A DNA stretch of 64,000 nt from Photobacterium angustum (GTDB lineage: Bacteria; Pseudomonadota; Gammaproteobacteria; Enterobacterales; Vibrionaceae), in assembly GCF_003026365.1 (NCBI RefSeq), contig NZ_PYOM01000001.1:371643-435642 (forward strand), read 5' to 3'. Below the pieces are notes generated by a model. The model did no database searches and was not told the origin of the DNA. It saw only the letters and a list, made by a program, of their open reading frames with translations. This document shows positions 38,475 to 50,800 of this stretch, piece after piece. Position numbers and translations under genes: made by a program. Within the stretch, counting starts at the first letter, position 1; every line of letters starts with the position of its first letter.

Positions 38475-39401
38475 TTATTTATAACCGCCCTGAATCTCAG
38501 GTTGCTGTTGTTTTAATACGACTTTGTTACGCGTAATTGCCGCTGCTGGTAAATTGATAAAGCCGTTGTTAGTCAGTGTCTGCTGCGCTTCCGGTGTCAT
38601 TACGTAATTTACAAAAGCCGTTTGCTGCGGCGATAGAGAGCTATTTGTTGGCTCTAAATTCAGGTACATGTAATAAACGTTAGCAAGTGGATAGCGGCCT
38701 GATAAAATTGTTTCATGATCTAGCCCAAAACTCTCACCATTTTTATCAATAATATCAATACGTTTAATATCTTTATCTTGGCTTTGATATACGGTGTAAC
38801 CAATGGCGTTTTCTTTTGATTCAATAGTATCGATTAAGTCTTCACGGCTGTTTAACGATTTAGTTGCCGTTTTTTGGCCATCGTAGCAGGTGATCATCTT
38901 GGTGAAATTACGGTGTGCTGATAAATCACCATTGACTGAATAAGCGTGTACTTGTGTCAGTTCTGTATTGTTGGCAAGTACAGGACTTACTGTCTGCCAT
39001 TGAATTGATTTTAATGATGATTGACAGCCGAAAATATCAGCCAGCGCATTGATTGAAATAGATTTAATTGGATTATCTTCATTAACCAAAATGGCGATGG
39101 CATCGGATGTAAAGTACAGCTCGGTTGGTTTATAACCGTATTTATCTTTAAAAACGGCGACTTCGCTATCTAACCAACGACGAGAGCTAATACCAATTTT
39201 TACGCCATCTTCAATCATGACTTTTTGAATGTCATTGCTTTGTTCTGTGAGTAAATGATTGTTCAACGTTGCGGTTGAAATTAGCTCGTTGACGACAGTA
39301 TTGAGTTCATTTTCAACCGCAATAGTTTTACTGCTATCGGCATAAGCAGAAGAAGCAAACAGCGCCAGCGGTAACATGTAAGTTAAAGTTGATTTATTCA
39401 C
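38475..39401 (-). CDS. PstS-like periplasmic substrate-binding protein in the secretion operon
   Basis: A 308-aa secreted protein with a signal peptide (LPLALFASSAYA) and a PBP-like (PstS superfamily) fold. LYFTSDAIAILVNEDNPIKS, SINALADIFG, and the end MTPEAQQTLTNNGFINLP are typical of phosphate-binding-like proteins, although the phosphate-loop residues are not clearly conserved. I chose the GTG at 39401, with GAGGG upstream and the signal peptide starting there; an ATG ten codons further out would overlap the preceding gene. It closes the operon, ten bases after the OmpA-type gene. A role with the adhesins is inferred from position only. Confidence 0.82.
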   Translation of the reverse strand: MNKSTLTYMLPLALFASSAYADSSKTIAVENELNTVVNELISTATLNNHLLTEQSNDIQKVMIEDGVKIGISSRRWLDSEVAVFKDKYGYKPTELYFTSDAIAILVNEDNPIKSISINALADIFGCQSSLKSIQWQTVSPVLANNTELTQVHAYSVNGDLSAHRNFTKMITCYDGQKTATKSLNSREDLIDTIESKENAIGYTVYQSQDKDIKRIDIIDKNGESFGLDHETILSGRYPLANVYYMYLNLEPTNSSLSPQQTAFVNYVMTPEAQQTLTNNGFINLPAAAITRNKVVLKQQQPEIQGGYK

Positions 39402-39411
39402 GAGTATTCCC

Positions 39412-40020
39412 TCACTGTGCTGTTGATGCATGTTGTGCTGATTGCTCAGAGCTATAAATTGTCCATTTTTTTACAGGCTCCATTTGGTTGCTGGTTATAA
39501 CAGCAATGGTGCGTCGCTCACGTTTCTTAAGGTGCTTGGTTAATTCGGTCACCTGCGTAAACTCTTGCTCTGAAATGCGCTCAGGCGCGATACCATTTTC
39601 AATCAATGCATCTTTAATCACCCCTGTACGACGTTGGGCTAATGCTTTGTTGTATTCGTTAGTACCTTCCGGACTAGTATCACCGACAAGGATGACTTTT
39701 GCCTGAGGCTTTTGTCTTAATAAATCAAACAGTTTGGTATAGGTTTCATTTTGATCTAAGCGAATGTGGTCATCATCAAAGTTAAAGTAAACTGTCTGGA
39801 TGTCGTATTTCGGTTTCACTTCCCAAGGTGCACAGCCAGTAATATCAACCTGCGTACCACCAGGCGTATCTGCACACATATCCCGCTGGTTGATCACTCC
39901 ATCTTTATCATGATCGCGAAGATCATCAATTTGATGGCGAGTGACTTGAGTATCAGGCATGTCTGCACAGCCAGTTAAAAGCAAAGGCAATAAAATGAGA
40001 GAAAGTAGTGATTTTTTCAT
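39412..40020 (-). CDS. OmpA-family lipoprotein of the secretion operon
   Basis: A 202-aa lipoprotein: LLLTGC gives lipidated Cys18. A thrombospondin type 3-like calcium motif follows (DHDKDGVINQRDMCADTPGG), and then an OmpA-like peptidoglycan-binding domain from about residue 70 (NFDDDHIRLDQ, ALAQRRTGVIKDAL). The ATG at 40020 has AAGGAG seven to eight bases upstream; a longer frame start is unlikely. OmpA-type genes accompany BpfA/LapA-like secretion loci in Shewanella and relatives (family knowledge). It probably anchors the outer-membrane channel to the wall (inference). Confidence 0.88.
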   Translation of the reverse strand: MKKSLLSLILLPLLLTGCADMPDTQVTRHQIDDLRDHDKDGVINQRDMCADTPGGTQVDITGCAPWEVKPKYDIQTVYFNFDDDHIRLDQNETYTKLFDLLRQKPQAKVILVGDTSPEGTNEYNKALAQRRTGVIKDALIENGIAPERISEQEFTQVTELTKHLKKRERRTIAVITSNQMEPVKKWTIYSSEQSAQHASTAQ

Positions 40021-40022
40021 GA

Positions 40023-41333
40023 TTATTGCTCCTTCGCCTGCCATTGTTCTGGATATTCAACACGTAACGCATAGGTCAATTTGCCCATAGCATTAAGAAT
40101 GCGATATGCTGCTAGGGTGTGGTCATATTCAGTATTGATGTAGCTCTTGCGGGCAAGGAACACTTCTACTTTTGCATCAAGTACGTCAAGTAAGCTACGA
40201 CGGCCTAAACGAAATTGTTCTTCATAACCCATTTCAGCGGCTTTTGCCGCATCAACGTTCTGTTTCAACAATTTCTTCTGTTGCTCTAACATGTTGTAGG
40301 CATTCCACGCTAGGGTTGTCCCTTCAACCACTTCACGCTCTGCGCGCAAACGGATAGTACGTGCTTCTTCATGACGCCATGCAGAGGCTTCAGTATCGGC
40401 ATTGGTTTTTCCACCGTTATAGATGTCGTAATTCATGGTCAGCATGATACGGGCATCTTGATCTGGACCAAGCGTATTACCCACGTTGTCGTTGGCATTT
40501 GCGTGCACTTCTAGCTTAAATTCAGGGAAGTAATTGCCTTTTTCACGGCGAATTTCTTCACGTGCCGCTTTAATATCAGCCATGGCTGCTTGAATTTCAG
40601 GGTGTTGCTTAATACCTTGTTTAATAGCAATTTCTTTGCTGCTAGGCAGTAGGGCAGTATCGACCACAGGATCGACTAAACCTGTTGCCGGTTTTCCAAC
40701 TAAACGCATGAATTGGGCGTCGAGATCATAGAGGTTATTTTCAGCGGCAATAAGTGATGAGCGCGCTGTTGCAACACGTGCTGCGATTTGTGCCAAGTCA
40801 GAATTACTGCTTAAACCTTTTGAGTTTTTATCCAGAATATCTTGGTAAATCGCTTCATGTTCACGAACGTTACGCTGGGTTAATTCATGAATGGTTTTGG
40901 CTTTCAGTACTTCCATGTATAAGCGTGTGGTATCTAATGAGATATCTTCTGCATCAGATAACAAGGTTAACCGCTCAGATTCTGCTTCATAGCTAAGACG
41001 ATCAGTATTGGCTGAGGTTTTAAAGCCGTCAAAGATCAACTGTGAGGCTTTTAAACCAATTTCAGTTCGGTTCATGCCACGATCGTCTTTGGGGATTTTA
41101 TTACCACTGTTGTAACGGGTTTCTTCATAACCCGCTGCAGCGTATAGATTTACCTGTGGTAAGTAATCAGACTGTGCACCATCTGCTTCACGAAGCACTG
41201 ATTGAAAACGGGCATATTGCCCCGCAATTTGTGGGCTGTAATCAATGGCTGAGGCAACTGACTCTTCTAAAGAGAGTGCATGCGCAGCACTTGATGAAAA
41301 TAGCGCCGCTGCTATTAATGATGATAAACGCAT
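40023..41333 (-). CDS. TolC-family outer membrane channel of the type I secretion system
   Basis: A 436-aa TolC-type protein with a signal peptide (LIAAALFSSSAAHA). The two internal repeats of the fold are visible: the SYLPQVNLYAAAGYEE and FPEFKLEVHANAND strand regions, with long helices rich in Gln, Arg and Glu between them. LGRRSLLDVLDAKVEVFLAR near the C-terminus is the family's conserved segment. It forms the outer-membrane exit with the adaptor and exporter encoded upstream (AggA/LapE-like). Confidence 0.94.
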   Translation of the reverse strand: MRLSSLIAAALFSSSAAHALSLEESVASAIDYSPQIAGQYARFQSVLREADGAQSDYLPQVNLYAAAGYEETRYNSGNKIPKDDRGMNRTEIGLKASQLIFDGFKTSANTDRLSYEAESERLTLLSDAEDISLDTTRLYMEVLKAKTIHELTQRNVREHEAIYQDILDKNSKGLSSNSDLAQIAARVATARSSLIAAENNLYDLDAQFMRLVGKPATGLVDPVVDTALLPSSKEIAIKQGIKQHPEIQAAMADIKAAREEIRREKGNYFPEFKLEVHANANDNVGNTLGPDQDARIMLTMNYDIYNGGKTNADTEASAWRHEEARTIRLRAEREVVEGTTLAWNAYNMLEQQKKLLKQNVDAAKAAEMGYEEQFRLGRRSLLDVLDAKVEVFLARKSYINTEYDHTLAAYRILNAMGKLTYALRVEYPEQWQAKEQ

Positions 41334-41395
41334 TCCTTTTCCTTTATCTTTTATTCTGTATACCGTGTAAAACGGTATGACTAATTAGCTAAATG

Positions 41396-42715
41396 TTATG
41401 GCTCTCTTAATGCACTTGCTTTGGCGCGTAATAACGGCTTTAACCAGTAGCTCAAAACGGTTTTTTCTCCCGTTAAGATATCCACCATGGCTTGCATGCC
41501 GGGAATGACTTGCAAACGTGTTTCTGGATCATCATGGAGCTGAATATGGGCGCGGTAATAGGCGGTACCGTCTTCTGTTTGTAGTGCATCAGCACTGACA
41601 TATGTCACTGTGCCTCTACGTCCACCGTAAACCACAAAGTCATAGGCAGTAAATTTAATGGTGGCTTCTAATCCTGTTTGTACAAAAGCAATATCTTGCG
41701 GCGAAATTCGCGCTTCAACGATTAACTTGCTGTCATTGGGCACTAACTCCATGATGGGTTCACCGGGTTTTACAACACCGCCTAATGAGCGCACTAAAAT
41801 ATCTTTAATAGTGCCATCCATTGGGGCGGTGATTTCAGTTCGTTTTAACTGATCGGCTAATCCTTCTTGACTATCTTCTAATTGGGCAAACTGATTGGTC
41901 AATTCATTGAGTTGTGCTTGGACTGAGGTTCTAAATTCCAACGCAAGATTGCGGCGCATCACAATAGCTTCACGTAATGCTGCTGACGTTTTTTGTTGTG
42001 CAACTTTTGAACTGGCAATTTCGCCGCGTAATTTCACCTGATCGCGACGTGTTTGAATCAATTCTACTTCCGCAACAGCGCCTCGTTTTACCGCACCTTC
42101 AAGCATTTTGGCTTCTTTATTGACTAAACGAAGACTGCTATAAAGTGTGGATGTATTACTTTTAGCATCACGTAACGCTTCAGTTTTTTGTTCAATCGTA
42201 AGCTGTGCTTCTTCAAGTTGTGACTCAATTTGTCCAATACGTTCGTTGTAATTGGCTTTAGCATTAAGCTGAGCACGCTTACTTAAATCATCAAAAGCGA
42301 TAGCTTGATGTGAAATCGTGATTTGTTTTTTCCAATCTTTTTCCTTGGTATTGACTTTTACGGTATCTAATTCGGCTTTCAGGCGTTTGATTTGCGCTTG
42401 TAGCGTGCGGTAATGCTCATCAGATTCTTGGAAAGCGGTACGGAAACGGGTGTCATCTAAAATAATTAAAGGCTGACCTTTCTTTACCTGTTCGCCTGCT
42501 TTAACCAAGACTTGCTCAATAATACCGCCTTCTAAACTCTGAATTTTTTGAATGGCGAGGGTCGGTACAACTTTGCCATCACCCACGACTACTTCTTCCA
42601 ATTTGGAATAGGCAGCCCAAGTGATAATAGAGATAACCAATAGCGAACAAAGCCAAACAATTTTACGAGAACGATAGGCGTGCTTTTGATTTGCCCATTT
42701 TAAATTACTGCTCAT
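41396..42715 (-). CDS. HlyD-family type I secretion adaptor (membrane fusion protein)
   Basis: A 439-aa protein with one membrane span near the N-terminus (VWLCSLLVISIITWAA), a lipoyl-like half motif (KIQSLEGGIIEQVLVKAGEQ), a long coiled-coil hairpin (about residues 80-270), the second half motif (ITAPMDGTIKDILV) and a beta-barrel end. It links the inner-membrane exporter to the outer channel. I chose the ATG at 42715 with AAGGAGG upstream; it overlaps the exporter stop by 11 bases, showing tight coupling. Longer in-frame starts lie inside the exporter gene. Confidence 0.94.
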   Translation of the reverse strand: MSSNLKWANQKHAYRSRKIVWLCSLLVISIITWAAYSKLEEVVVGDGKVVPTLAIQKIQSLEGGIIEQVLVKAGEQVKKGQPLIILDDTRFRTAFQESDEHYRTLQAQIKRLKAELDTVKVNTKEKDWKKQITISHQAIAFDDLSKRAQLNAKANYNERIGQIESQLEEAQLTIEQKTEALRDAKSNTSTLYSSLRLVNKEAKMLEGAVKRGAVAEVELIQTRRDQVKLRGEIASSKVAQQKTSAALREAIVMRRNLALEFRTSVQAQLNELTNQFAQLEDSQEGLADQLKRTEITAPMDGTIKDILVRSLGGVVKPGEPIMELVPNDSKLIVEARISPQDIAFVQTGLEATIKFTAYDFVVYGGRRGTVTYVSADALQTEDGTAYYRAHIQLHDDPETRLQVIPGMQAMVDILTGEKTVLSYWLKPLLRAKASALREP

Positions 42716-44885
42716 TACCGCCTCCTTGAACAATACTGACGGATCGAACACGGCTAACTGGACGTTGTGGTTTTTGTTTAGCGAGGATAGTTTTTGCATC
42801 ACCATCAGCAACAATTTGCCCACGCTCTAGGACAATAATACGATCACATTTCGCCAAAATAGACTGACGGTGAGAGCTAATTACCATGGTGATATCACGC
42901 GGCAATTTATGCAGGGCTTGACGAAAACGTTCTTCTGCTTGTTGATCTAAAGCGCTCGTTGGTTCATCCATCAGCAATAGGCTAGGTGAGCGATAAAGTG
43001 CGCGAGCCAGTGCGACAGCTTGGCGTTGACCGCCCGATAAATTACGGCCGTTTTCACCGACTTGGGTTTCTAATCCGTTGGCAAGGCGATCCATAAAGCC
43101 ATTTAAGCCAGAAGTCGTTATGGCATGACTTAGGCGCTTTTCATCTACTCCATCACAGCCAAATAGAATGTTTTCATAAATAGTGCCGTAAATAAGGGCT
43201 GGCTGCTGTCCAACCCAACCGATGTTGTTACGAAGAGCGGCGGGCGGCCATAACTGGGCATCAATCCCTTCAAAATACAATTGTCCTGAACTCGGGCGGT
43301 ATTGATAGGAAAGTAGCGCTAATAGGGTCGACTTACCTGAACCTGCCGCACCAATAATACCAACACGCTCACCTTGGCGGATTGCTAATTTGATATTGCT
43401 AAGGGCGTTAAACTTTTGTTCAGGATAAGCGAAGTTCGCATCATCTAGCTGTACGTTGCCGTTAAATTCACCACGATCCATCACCTGATGTTCATTACTT
43501 TCTTGCGGTAATGCCATCACTTGATCAAGCCCTGTGATCGCTGAACGGCTTTGCTGATAGCGCAGCATTAACATGGATAATTGGTTGATTGAACTCGCGG
43601 CACGACCGCTCAGCATAACAATAGCAATCAAGCCACCCATGCTGAGTAAGCCTTCAGAAATACGGTAAACACCAATAATAATTAAACCAATGGTTACTAT
43701 TTGCTGACTACTCATCACCGAATGAGACACAACGTTGGTGTATTTACGGGACTTAATGTGCCAGTCCGACAGCGCAGAAACCGTTTGCTCCCAACGACGT
43801 TGGATAATGCCTTCAGCATTATTTTGTTTAATATCAGAAAGATTATATAAGCTATCTAATAATTGGGTTTGTTTCTGGGTCGATAAGCGAGCGGATTCAT
43901 CCAATGTTTGACCAATTTTTCCTTTCATAATGGTGCTTAGGAGCAATAGCACCACCATAACAGCGATAGGAACAAACATCATAGGTCCGCCAAGCCAACC
44001 AATTAATGCAAGGAAGAACAAGGTGAAAGGTAAATCCACCAAGGTAACTAAAGTGACTGACGTGAAAAACTCTCGCACACTGTCAAAATCTTGAATTTGA
44101 CGCGCAAATGCAGCGGCTGATTGGGGGCGATGTTCAAGTTTCATTCCCAATACTTTTTGCATTAAAATTGCCGATAGTTTGGTATCAATATGATGCCCAG
44201 CCATATCGGTGATAGCGCTTCGTGCTTCGCGTAATAACCAATCAAATATCAACGCAATTGATACCCCAGCCGCCAACACCCATAAGGTATTAAAGGCTTG
44301 GTTGGGTACCACGCGATCGTAGACGTTCATGGTAAACAATGGCACGACAAGAGCGAGTAGGTTGATAAAAATAGAGGCAATAAGCAGATCACGATACCAA
44401 GGTTTTACCTCTGAAATTGCCGCACGCAACCAGTGTTTTTTTGGCTTAGGCTTAATATCATCAACACGGGGATCTGCAACTTGGATCGGCGAAACTTGCC
44501 AGACATCCCCGTTGAGCAGATGTGTTAACTCGTCGCTTGATTGTTGAGAGACAATGGGAGTTGGGGCATGATCGCCGTTAGTTTGAAACTGGACTGTTTT
44601 AAATACACTATCAGTGTATTCACTGATAATGATTGGTGTGCCAGCCTCGGTAATACCAACGGCAGGTAAACTTGCTGTTGGTAACTTATTTTTTGGGTGT
44701 AAGCCAACATCCAACTGAGCTTGGTTGGCTGCACGTTCAAACAGAGAATCGTCAAGTTTACCCTCTACTAAGGGTAAACCTGTAGTGACTTTTAGACGAT
44801 GACAGCGAATGCTGTAATGCTGGCATAACCACAATATAGAGGCTAGCCAGAGGTCATTATCTAACGGCGGATTTTTACTACTCAT
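42705..44885 (-). CDS. Type I secretion ABC exporter (LapB-like) with degenerate C39 domain
   Basis: A 726-aa exporter with an N-terminal C39-like domain (about 1-130) that lacks the catalytic Cys motif, a membrane domain with about six spans (about 150-440), and a C-terminal ATPase with Walker A GAAGSGKSTLLALL, signature NLSGGQRQAVALARALY and Walker B LLLMDEPTSALD. Such C39-like domains bind RTX substrates without cutting them. It lies seven bases after the 3260-aa giant gene, so it most likely exports that protein and its tandem paralog. Confidence 0.95.
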   Translation of the reverse strand: MSSKNPPLDNDLWLASILWLCQHYSIRCHRLKVTTGLPLVEGKLDDSLFERAANQAQLDVGLHPKNKLPTASLPAVGITEAGTPIIISEYTDSVFKTVQFQTNGDHAPTPIVSQQSSDELTHLLNGDVWQVSPIQVADPRVDDIKPKPKKHWLRAAISEVKPWYRDLLIASIFINLLALVVPLFTMNVYDRVVPNQAFNTLWVLAAGVSIALIFDWLLREARSAITDMAGHHIDTKLSAILMQKVLGMKLEHRPQSAAAFARQIQDFDSVREFFTSVTLVTLVDLPFTLFFLALIGWLGGPMMFVPIAVMVVLLLLSTIMKGKIGQTLDESARLSTQKQTQLLDSLYNLSDIKQNNAEGIIQRRWEQTVSALSDWHIKSRKYTNVVSHSVMSSQQIVTIGLIIIGVYRISEGLLSMGGLIAIVMLSGRAASSINQLSMLMLRYQQSRSAITGLDQVMALPQESNEHQVMDRGEFNGNVQLDDANFAYPEQKFNALSNIKLAIRQGERVGIIGAAGSGKSTLLALLSYQYRPSSGQLYFEGIDAQLWPPAALRNNIGWVGQQPALIYGTIYENILFGCDGVDEKRLSHAITTSGLNGFMDRLANGLETQVGENGRNLSGGQRQAVALARALYRSPSLLLMDEPTSALDQQAEERFRQALHKLPRDITMVISSHRQSILAKCDRIIVLERGQIVADGDAKTILAKQKPQRPVSRVRSVSIVQGGGNEQ

Positions 44886-44892
44886 ACCATCC

Positions 44893-47800
44893 CTAGCCAG
44901 TAATTAGATTATTATCATCTATCATTTTTTGTAGAACCTCTGCATCCGTTGCAGAGCTCGTATCTGCGCCATAAAGCGCATCTTTACTTACATTGTCTAA
45001 CGTTATCTCTTGTGTAACATCTGTGCCATTGTCTTTAACATGTAATGTGACGGAACCGTTATTTTCAGTAATATCAATATAGTTATCGGCTGAAATACCA
45101 TCAGTCACATTTGACAAAATAGCGCTTAAGTCAATGTTATCGCTATTAATTGTGGTATCAAAATCTAAAATAGTATCTTGTGCTGGTACAGAGTTTGAAC
45201 CAAGATCATCAGATTTAAATAAGAAACTGTCATTACCACTATCACCTGACATTATGTCGTTGCCTTTACCGCCGATTATCACATCATCACTTGCCGTACC
45301 GACTAGGGTATTGTCACCCGATACTGCGATTTTGAAATCGATGGTTTGCGCTGTACCCGTTGCAGTTTGATTGCCAATACTTGAAATTGGCTCAATAGAT
45401 AAAGTGAAATCTTGTGCGTTGTTGCCTGTCATGGTGAGATTAGTAATATCAGCGAGATCGACTTCCCAACCACCAGCGTTGGCTTTACCTGCAGAGAAGG
45501 TGTAATCACTTGGGAAGCCTGTGATCATAATGCTGCCTTTTTCATTAGGTGCTGGATTTTGCATCATGAGATCAAGATTTAAGGCGATCGCTGAATCTGT
45601 TTCAGCAATAATACTGTTGTATTGCGCCGTTAATTCAGGCTCATCAGGTAGCGCATCAATGGTTAATTTGATCTCTTCGGTAGCGATAACACCTTCATGA
45701 GTGTACTCAGTGCCTAATACGATATTGGTATCAACAGTATTGGCAGCTAATGTGATCGTCATGTCGCCATAAGCATCACCAGGATAAAGTGTGAATTCAT
45801 CCAGTGTATTGGCATTAACGACGACGGTAGCAAACCAATTATTTCCTTTTTGCCCAAAGGTAACTTCTTGTCCGCCAATAACGATTTTATCTAACCCTTG
45901 TAACTGAGCGGGATCATTAGCACTGATCGTTACCGTGAGTCGTAAGTCTTCATCACTGTTTGTTTCATAGCTTTCTAGATTAACCGGAATAGTGAAACTA
46001 TCGCCTTCAATCCCAGCAAGGTTTTCTGGTACATCAAAGAACTGAACATCATCGCCAATAGGTTTAACACCTACGACTAAATCGGTGGTCGAGGTTTTAA
46101 TATCATTGGTGCCAATTTCGTTGGTGATGGCTTCTAGTTTGAGCTTCATATCACCACTAAAATCGAGCGGTGGACGGATATAAACCCCGTCCATTTGGCT
46201 GGCACTGATACTCCATGATTGACCACTATTAGGTAATTGGACGAATGTATTTCCGCCATCAGGAGAATAGAACAGCACAGCGCCTTCAGGTAACCCTGAA
46301 ATACTCAGCGATAGTGTTTCTGAACCATCATCATCAAATAAAATTGCGTCTAGGCCTGTGATATTTATGTAGCTATCTTCGTCACCAAGAACTTCGATTC
46401 TATCTGGCATTTCAGCAAAATCAGTTACAGGTGCAACATTGATTACCACTGATGCCGTTTTGGTTTGGGTATCGGTTTGGGTTGGGCAATCAGCTTCATC
46501 AGTGATGTTGGCTGCAACATTAATGGTTAACTCACCGCTGAAGTTAAGTGGTGGTGTTAAGGTTAATTCACCTAAACGTGTTGGGTCTTTAATTGTCCAT
46601 GTGTTATCGCCGTTGTCTTGTAAAATGGCGGGATCACCGTTGAGTTTTGCCCCAGCAGGTAAAGTAATTTTCAACCAGTTAATGGTTTCTTTACCAGTGG
46701 CTGATTCGCCTTCGCCGCTGATGGTTTGTCCCGCGAAAATATTATCGCCTAAGATTAATTCTAAGTTGATAGCAGATTCGGTATCTTCCTGAATCGTGGT
46801 TTGTCCTGCATTAACAATGATGTCATCGACAACAGGGATAACTTCAATCTTGATATTCTGCGTTGTTTTGGACGACTGGCCGTTACAGGTGGACGTTTGA
46901 GTGATCTCAATCGGAATATTAATACAGCCAGCCCAATCTTCATCGAGTCCAACAAAGACCATATTTTCTAAGCCGCTTGGTGTAATGGTATAGCCAAGAA
47001 TCTCACCAACAGCGTTGTATTCAGGAATAACACCATCGCCTTCAATTTCAACACCTGCAGGTAGATCTTTGATATCAATGAAAAACGATATTTCGATTTC
47101 AGGGTTGTCGTCAATGTTGCTATCCAGCAATCCTGATAAATCAATATCTTCACCTTCTTTGGCAATAATGGCATCGTCACCTTGAATGCTATCTGGATCG
47201 TCAATTGGAAGACAAGAACCACCGCCGCTGTGACCAGTAATTTGGACTTGAAGAGGAGCATCAATATAGCGTGAATGTTCGTCATCAATAACGTGGGCTA
47301 CAACACGTAGATCGATAATGTCAGTATCAAAGCTAGAGCTAATGGTTGCATCTGCCAAGATATCTTTCATCGATTCTTTTACTGTGTCACTGGTTAATCC
47401 CGTTGCGGGAATAATCCAATTACCACTGCCATCAATGGACGCACCATTTGGGTGTTCAACGATTAAGTTAATACCATTTGGAACGACGATGATGATGTAA
47501 TCAAGGTACTCTGAGCCATCGAGATCTTCATCAAAAAAGTGAACCGCGTTGGTTAAATCGATAGGGCTTCCATCGGTACTGGTGAGCACTTCTGATGTTG
47601 ATTCTAAACGGGTATCGCCTTCAACAATACCATTCACATCAAGCTGAATGGTTGCATTAATGTCTTTTGTCGCTGTTTGTCCTGTAGGTGAGGTGTCAGT
47701 GACTTCATAGCTAATTGAAATATTGAATAAACCACTTAAATCTTCATCAGCAAGCGCGGTAACACGACCGCTGTTAATGAAGTCAGTCCATGATTCGCCA

Positions 47801-50800
47801 CTGGTTTTGTAGCCAGCAAGATCTAATCCACCAGTAGGAACGTTAACTTCTATTCCATCAATAAAAAGTGTTAATCCTGCTGGTAAGGCTAAAATCTTAT
47901 AGCCAGTCAGGCTTTCACTGTGATCGATATCTTTATTAATCACGGGCTCAATTAAGAAGCTTGCTGATTTATCCTCAAGCGTCGTTGTCTCAAGGACTGC
48001 GCCATCTTTTTCATCTACCACTGGAAGCACATCAATTTCTACTTTGTAATTGAATTCACCGCTGTCACCATCAGGCTCAGTTGAAATCACGTTAACATCA
48101 AAGTTGATCTGTCCACTGAAGTCTTGTGGTGTCTTCAAGAACGTAGTTTTTAGTTGATCATTGCTGATCTGGTAGATCACGCCAGTCGATGCACTTTCAC
48201 CCACGATCTCTAGTGTGATCGGACTACCGTTACTATCAACAAATATCACTCCTTCTGGAAGGTTAGTGATCATAATAGTGATCTGTTCCGATTTATCATC
48301 ATCACTGGTGGTGATCATGAAATCTAAAGGTAATGGGCTATCTTCGTTAAAGCCTGCCGTACCTTTGATTGTGCCTTTAAATCCAGTGGAGTTATCTGTG
48401 CTTTTAGCAACATATTCCCAATGACCATTACCGCCATCTGCAACATCAGGGCGATCAATCACACCTTTTAAATTAATGGTAATGGTTTTGGTATCACTCA
48501 CTGCGGTGATATTAACGGGATCAAGTCCATCAACGGAGGTTTCGGTCGATACCGCCGTGACTTCAATGGTTAGCGTTTCTGTCCATGAGCTAATATCTTC
48601 TTTTGGATAAAGTAGGGCTGTACCGTTTTCAATACCTTCGGCGCTGACAATATAAACACCTGAGCCTGCTGGTTGCTCAATAGCACCACCACCTTTAATC
48701 GACCAGCCTTCTTGGACTTTGATATGATAGCTTAAACTTTCAGAACCATCGGTATCAGTAAGCTTACCGATTAACACTTGGCTTAAGTTAATTGGTTGAT
48801 CTTCAATGCCTTTAATATTTTTAACTGATAGGGTTGGCGTATCCGCATCTGGCTTGATATTAACGATAACTTGGTGTGGTATTTCTTCGGTTTGATGTTC
48901 ATTTTTATCAATGAACTGATTACCTTTTTCGGTCGCAATAGCGGTTACGGTAAATTCAAATTTACCTGCAAGGTTTTTATCTGAAACTATAGTGATTTTA
49001 TTCAATTGATTTTGATTTAATACATCACCGTCTTTAACGACATTGCCATTAAGTTTTAATGTAATGCCATCTGGGATACCTGAAATTCGATATGTTAATT
49101 TTTCAGAACTATCGGTATCGGTAAGATTGGCAGCAAGGTCGAGTTTAATGCTGCTGTTATCATCCTCAACGCCTGTGTATTCAGTTTCAGGGGCGTCCCA
49201 TACCGGTGCATCAGCATTTGGATATACCTTAATAGGTAACTTCTTATCTAAGGATGTAATACCAGAGTCTTTTGAGATGCTTGCTGTGATCTCAAGGTTC
49301 ACCACACCTTGCTGATTGATTGCAACATCAGGGGCTGGTTGATAGGTGAGTTCACCATTTGGAGAGTAGAAGTTACCGTCTTGAATAAAATCGGTAATCG
49401 TGATGACACCACCGACTGCCGTGAGTAACGTGCCATTCAAATAAAGTTGTCCACCAGCTAATGAACTTTCACTAATGGTGATGCTGGTAAGGGTTTCATT
49501 TTGATCTTCATCACCAGGGAAGACTTTAATTGAAAGCGGCGCTGTGCGCGTATCTTCCAATACTTCTATTAGTTCAACGTTGATATGACCTGGATTATCA
49601 CCCAATGCCATTGTTGCGGTTCGATCTGCGATATCGCCGTCACCGTCTCTGACTGTGTATGTCAGGTTATCAATAATCTGCCCACTAAATTCAGATGTTG
49701 AGACAGTCGTTATTTCAATCGTGCCGTCAGCATGAATAACCATGGTGCCGTACTTTTTCGACGGCGAAACTGTAGTATTGATTAAATCAATCGGATTACC
49801 ATCAATAGAGTAAGTTGTTCCGTTGTAAATGAAGCTAACAATTTCACCGCCGTCAGCGCCTGTGATCTCATCGGTTAATAGCTGTAAGGTTTGGCTCTGC
49901 CCTTCAACTAAAACCAATGTGCCGTCAGTACCGCCTTTGGGAACATCGTCTAAGACATTCACATCAAAGATAGTGGCAGGCGAGGTGTCACCATCGCTGT
50001 CAGTCAGAATGGCACCAAATTCAAGGTTAAGCGTATCTTGTGATGTAGCATCTGGATGATCGATAGGGGCAAACAGATCAAATTGCACCGTACCATCAAG
50101 ATTAACTTTGATTTGGAAGATTTCTTTACCCGCGGCTGTTGCGATATACCAACCATCAGCATTAGGTGCGCCAAGCGTGATATTCTCGCCTGCGCTGGTG
50201 TAGTTTTTACCATTAAAGAGGGCGGTATCTAAGGTAACGGATACCACATCATCACTGCCTGTATTAAAGCTCAGTGTTGGTGTTGCATCATCAGAGGGAG
50301 CACTATCTATACCACCAACAAGTAAGTCATTTTCTTGGACATTTAAAGCGCCATTAACAATGATTTCTGGCTTCAAACCATCCCAAATTGTGACTGTTAC
50401 ATTGGAGGTTCCAATACTACCATCACTATCAATGGCTTGAACTGGAAGGGTGATATCGAGCTTAGTGTCTTTACCATTGAGATGATCAATATAGTCATTC
50501 AGTACAATAGTGACTGTTATATCTGCACTGCCACCGGCAACAATAGTGCCAATATCAGAAAGATTGATGGAAAAGATCACCGTACCGTTAGCTAAAACCG
50601 CATCATAGGTATTGTTACCATCAAACTGCCACGTCAGTGCTTCACCGTTATGAGTGATCGCATCACCATCACTGGTTTGAACTGCGCCTGTTAGAGCTAG
50701 TTGTAAATCAACAATCGGATCTTGCCCTGCGGTAACAGAAATTGTTGAGCTTGCTGTTTCTGTCGTGCCTGCTGGTGGCGCATCGGGTGCTACAGCAATT

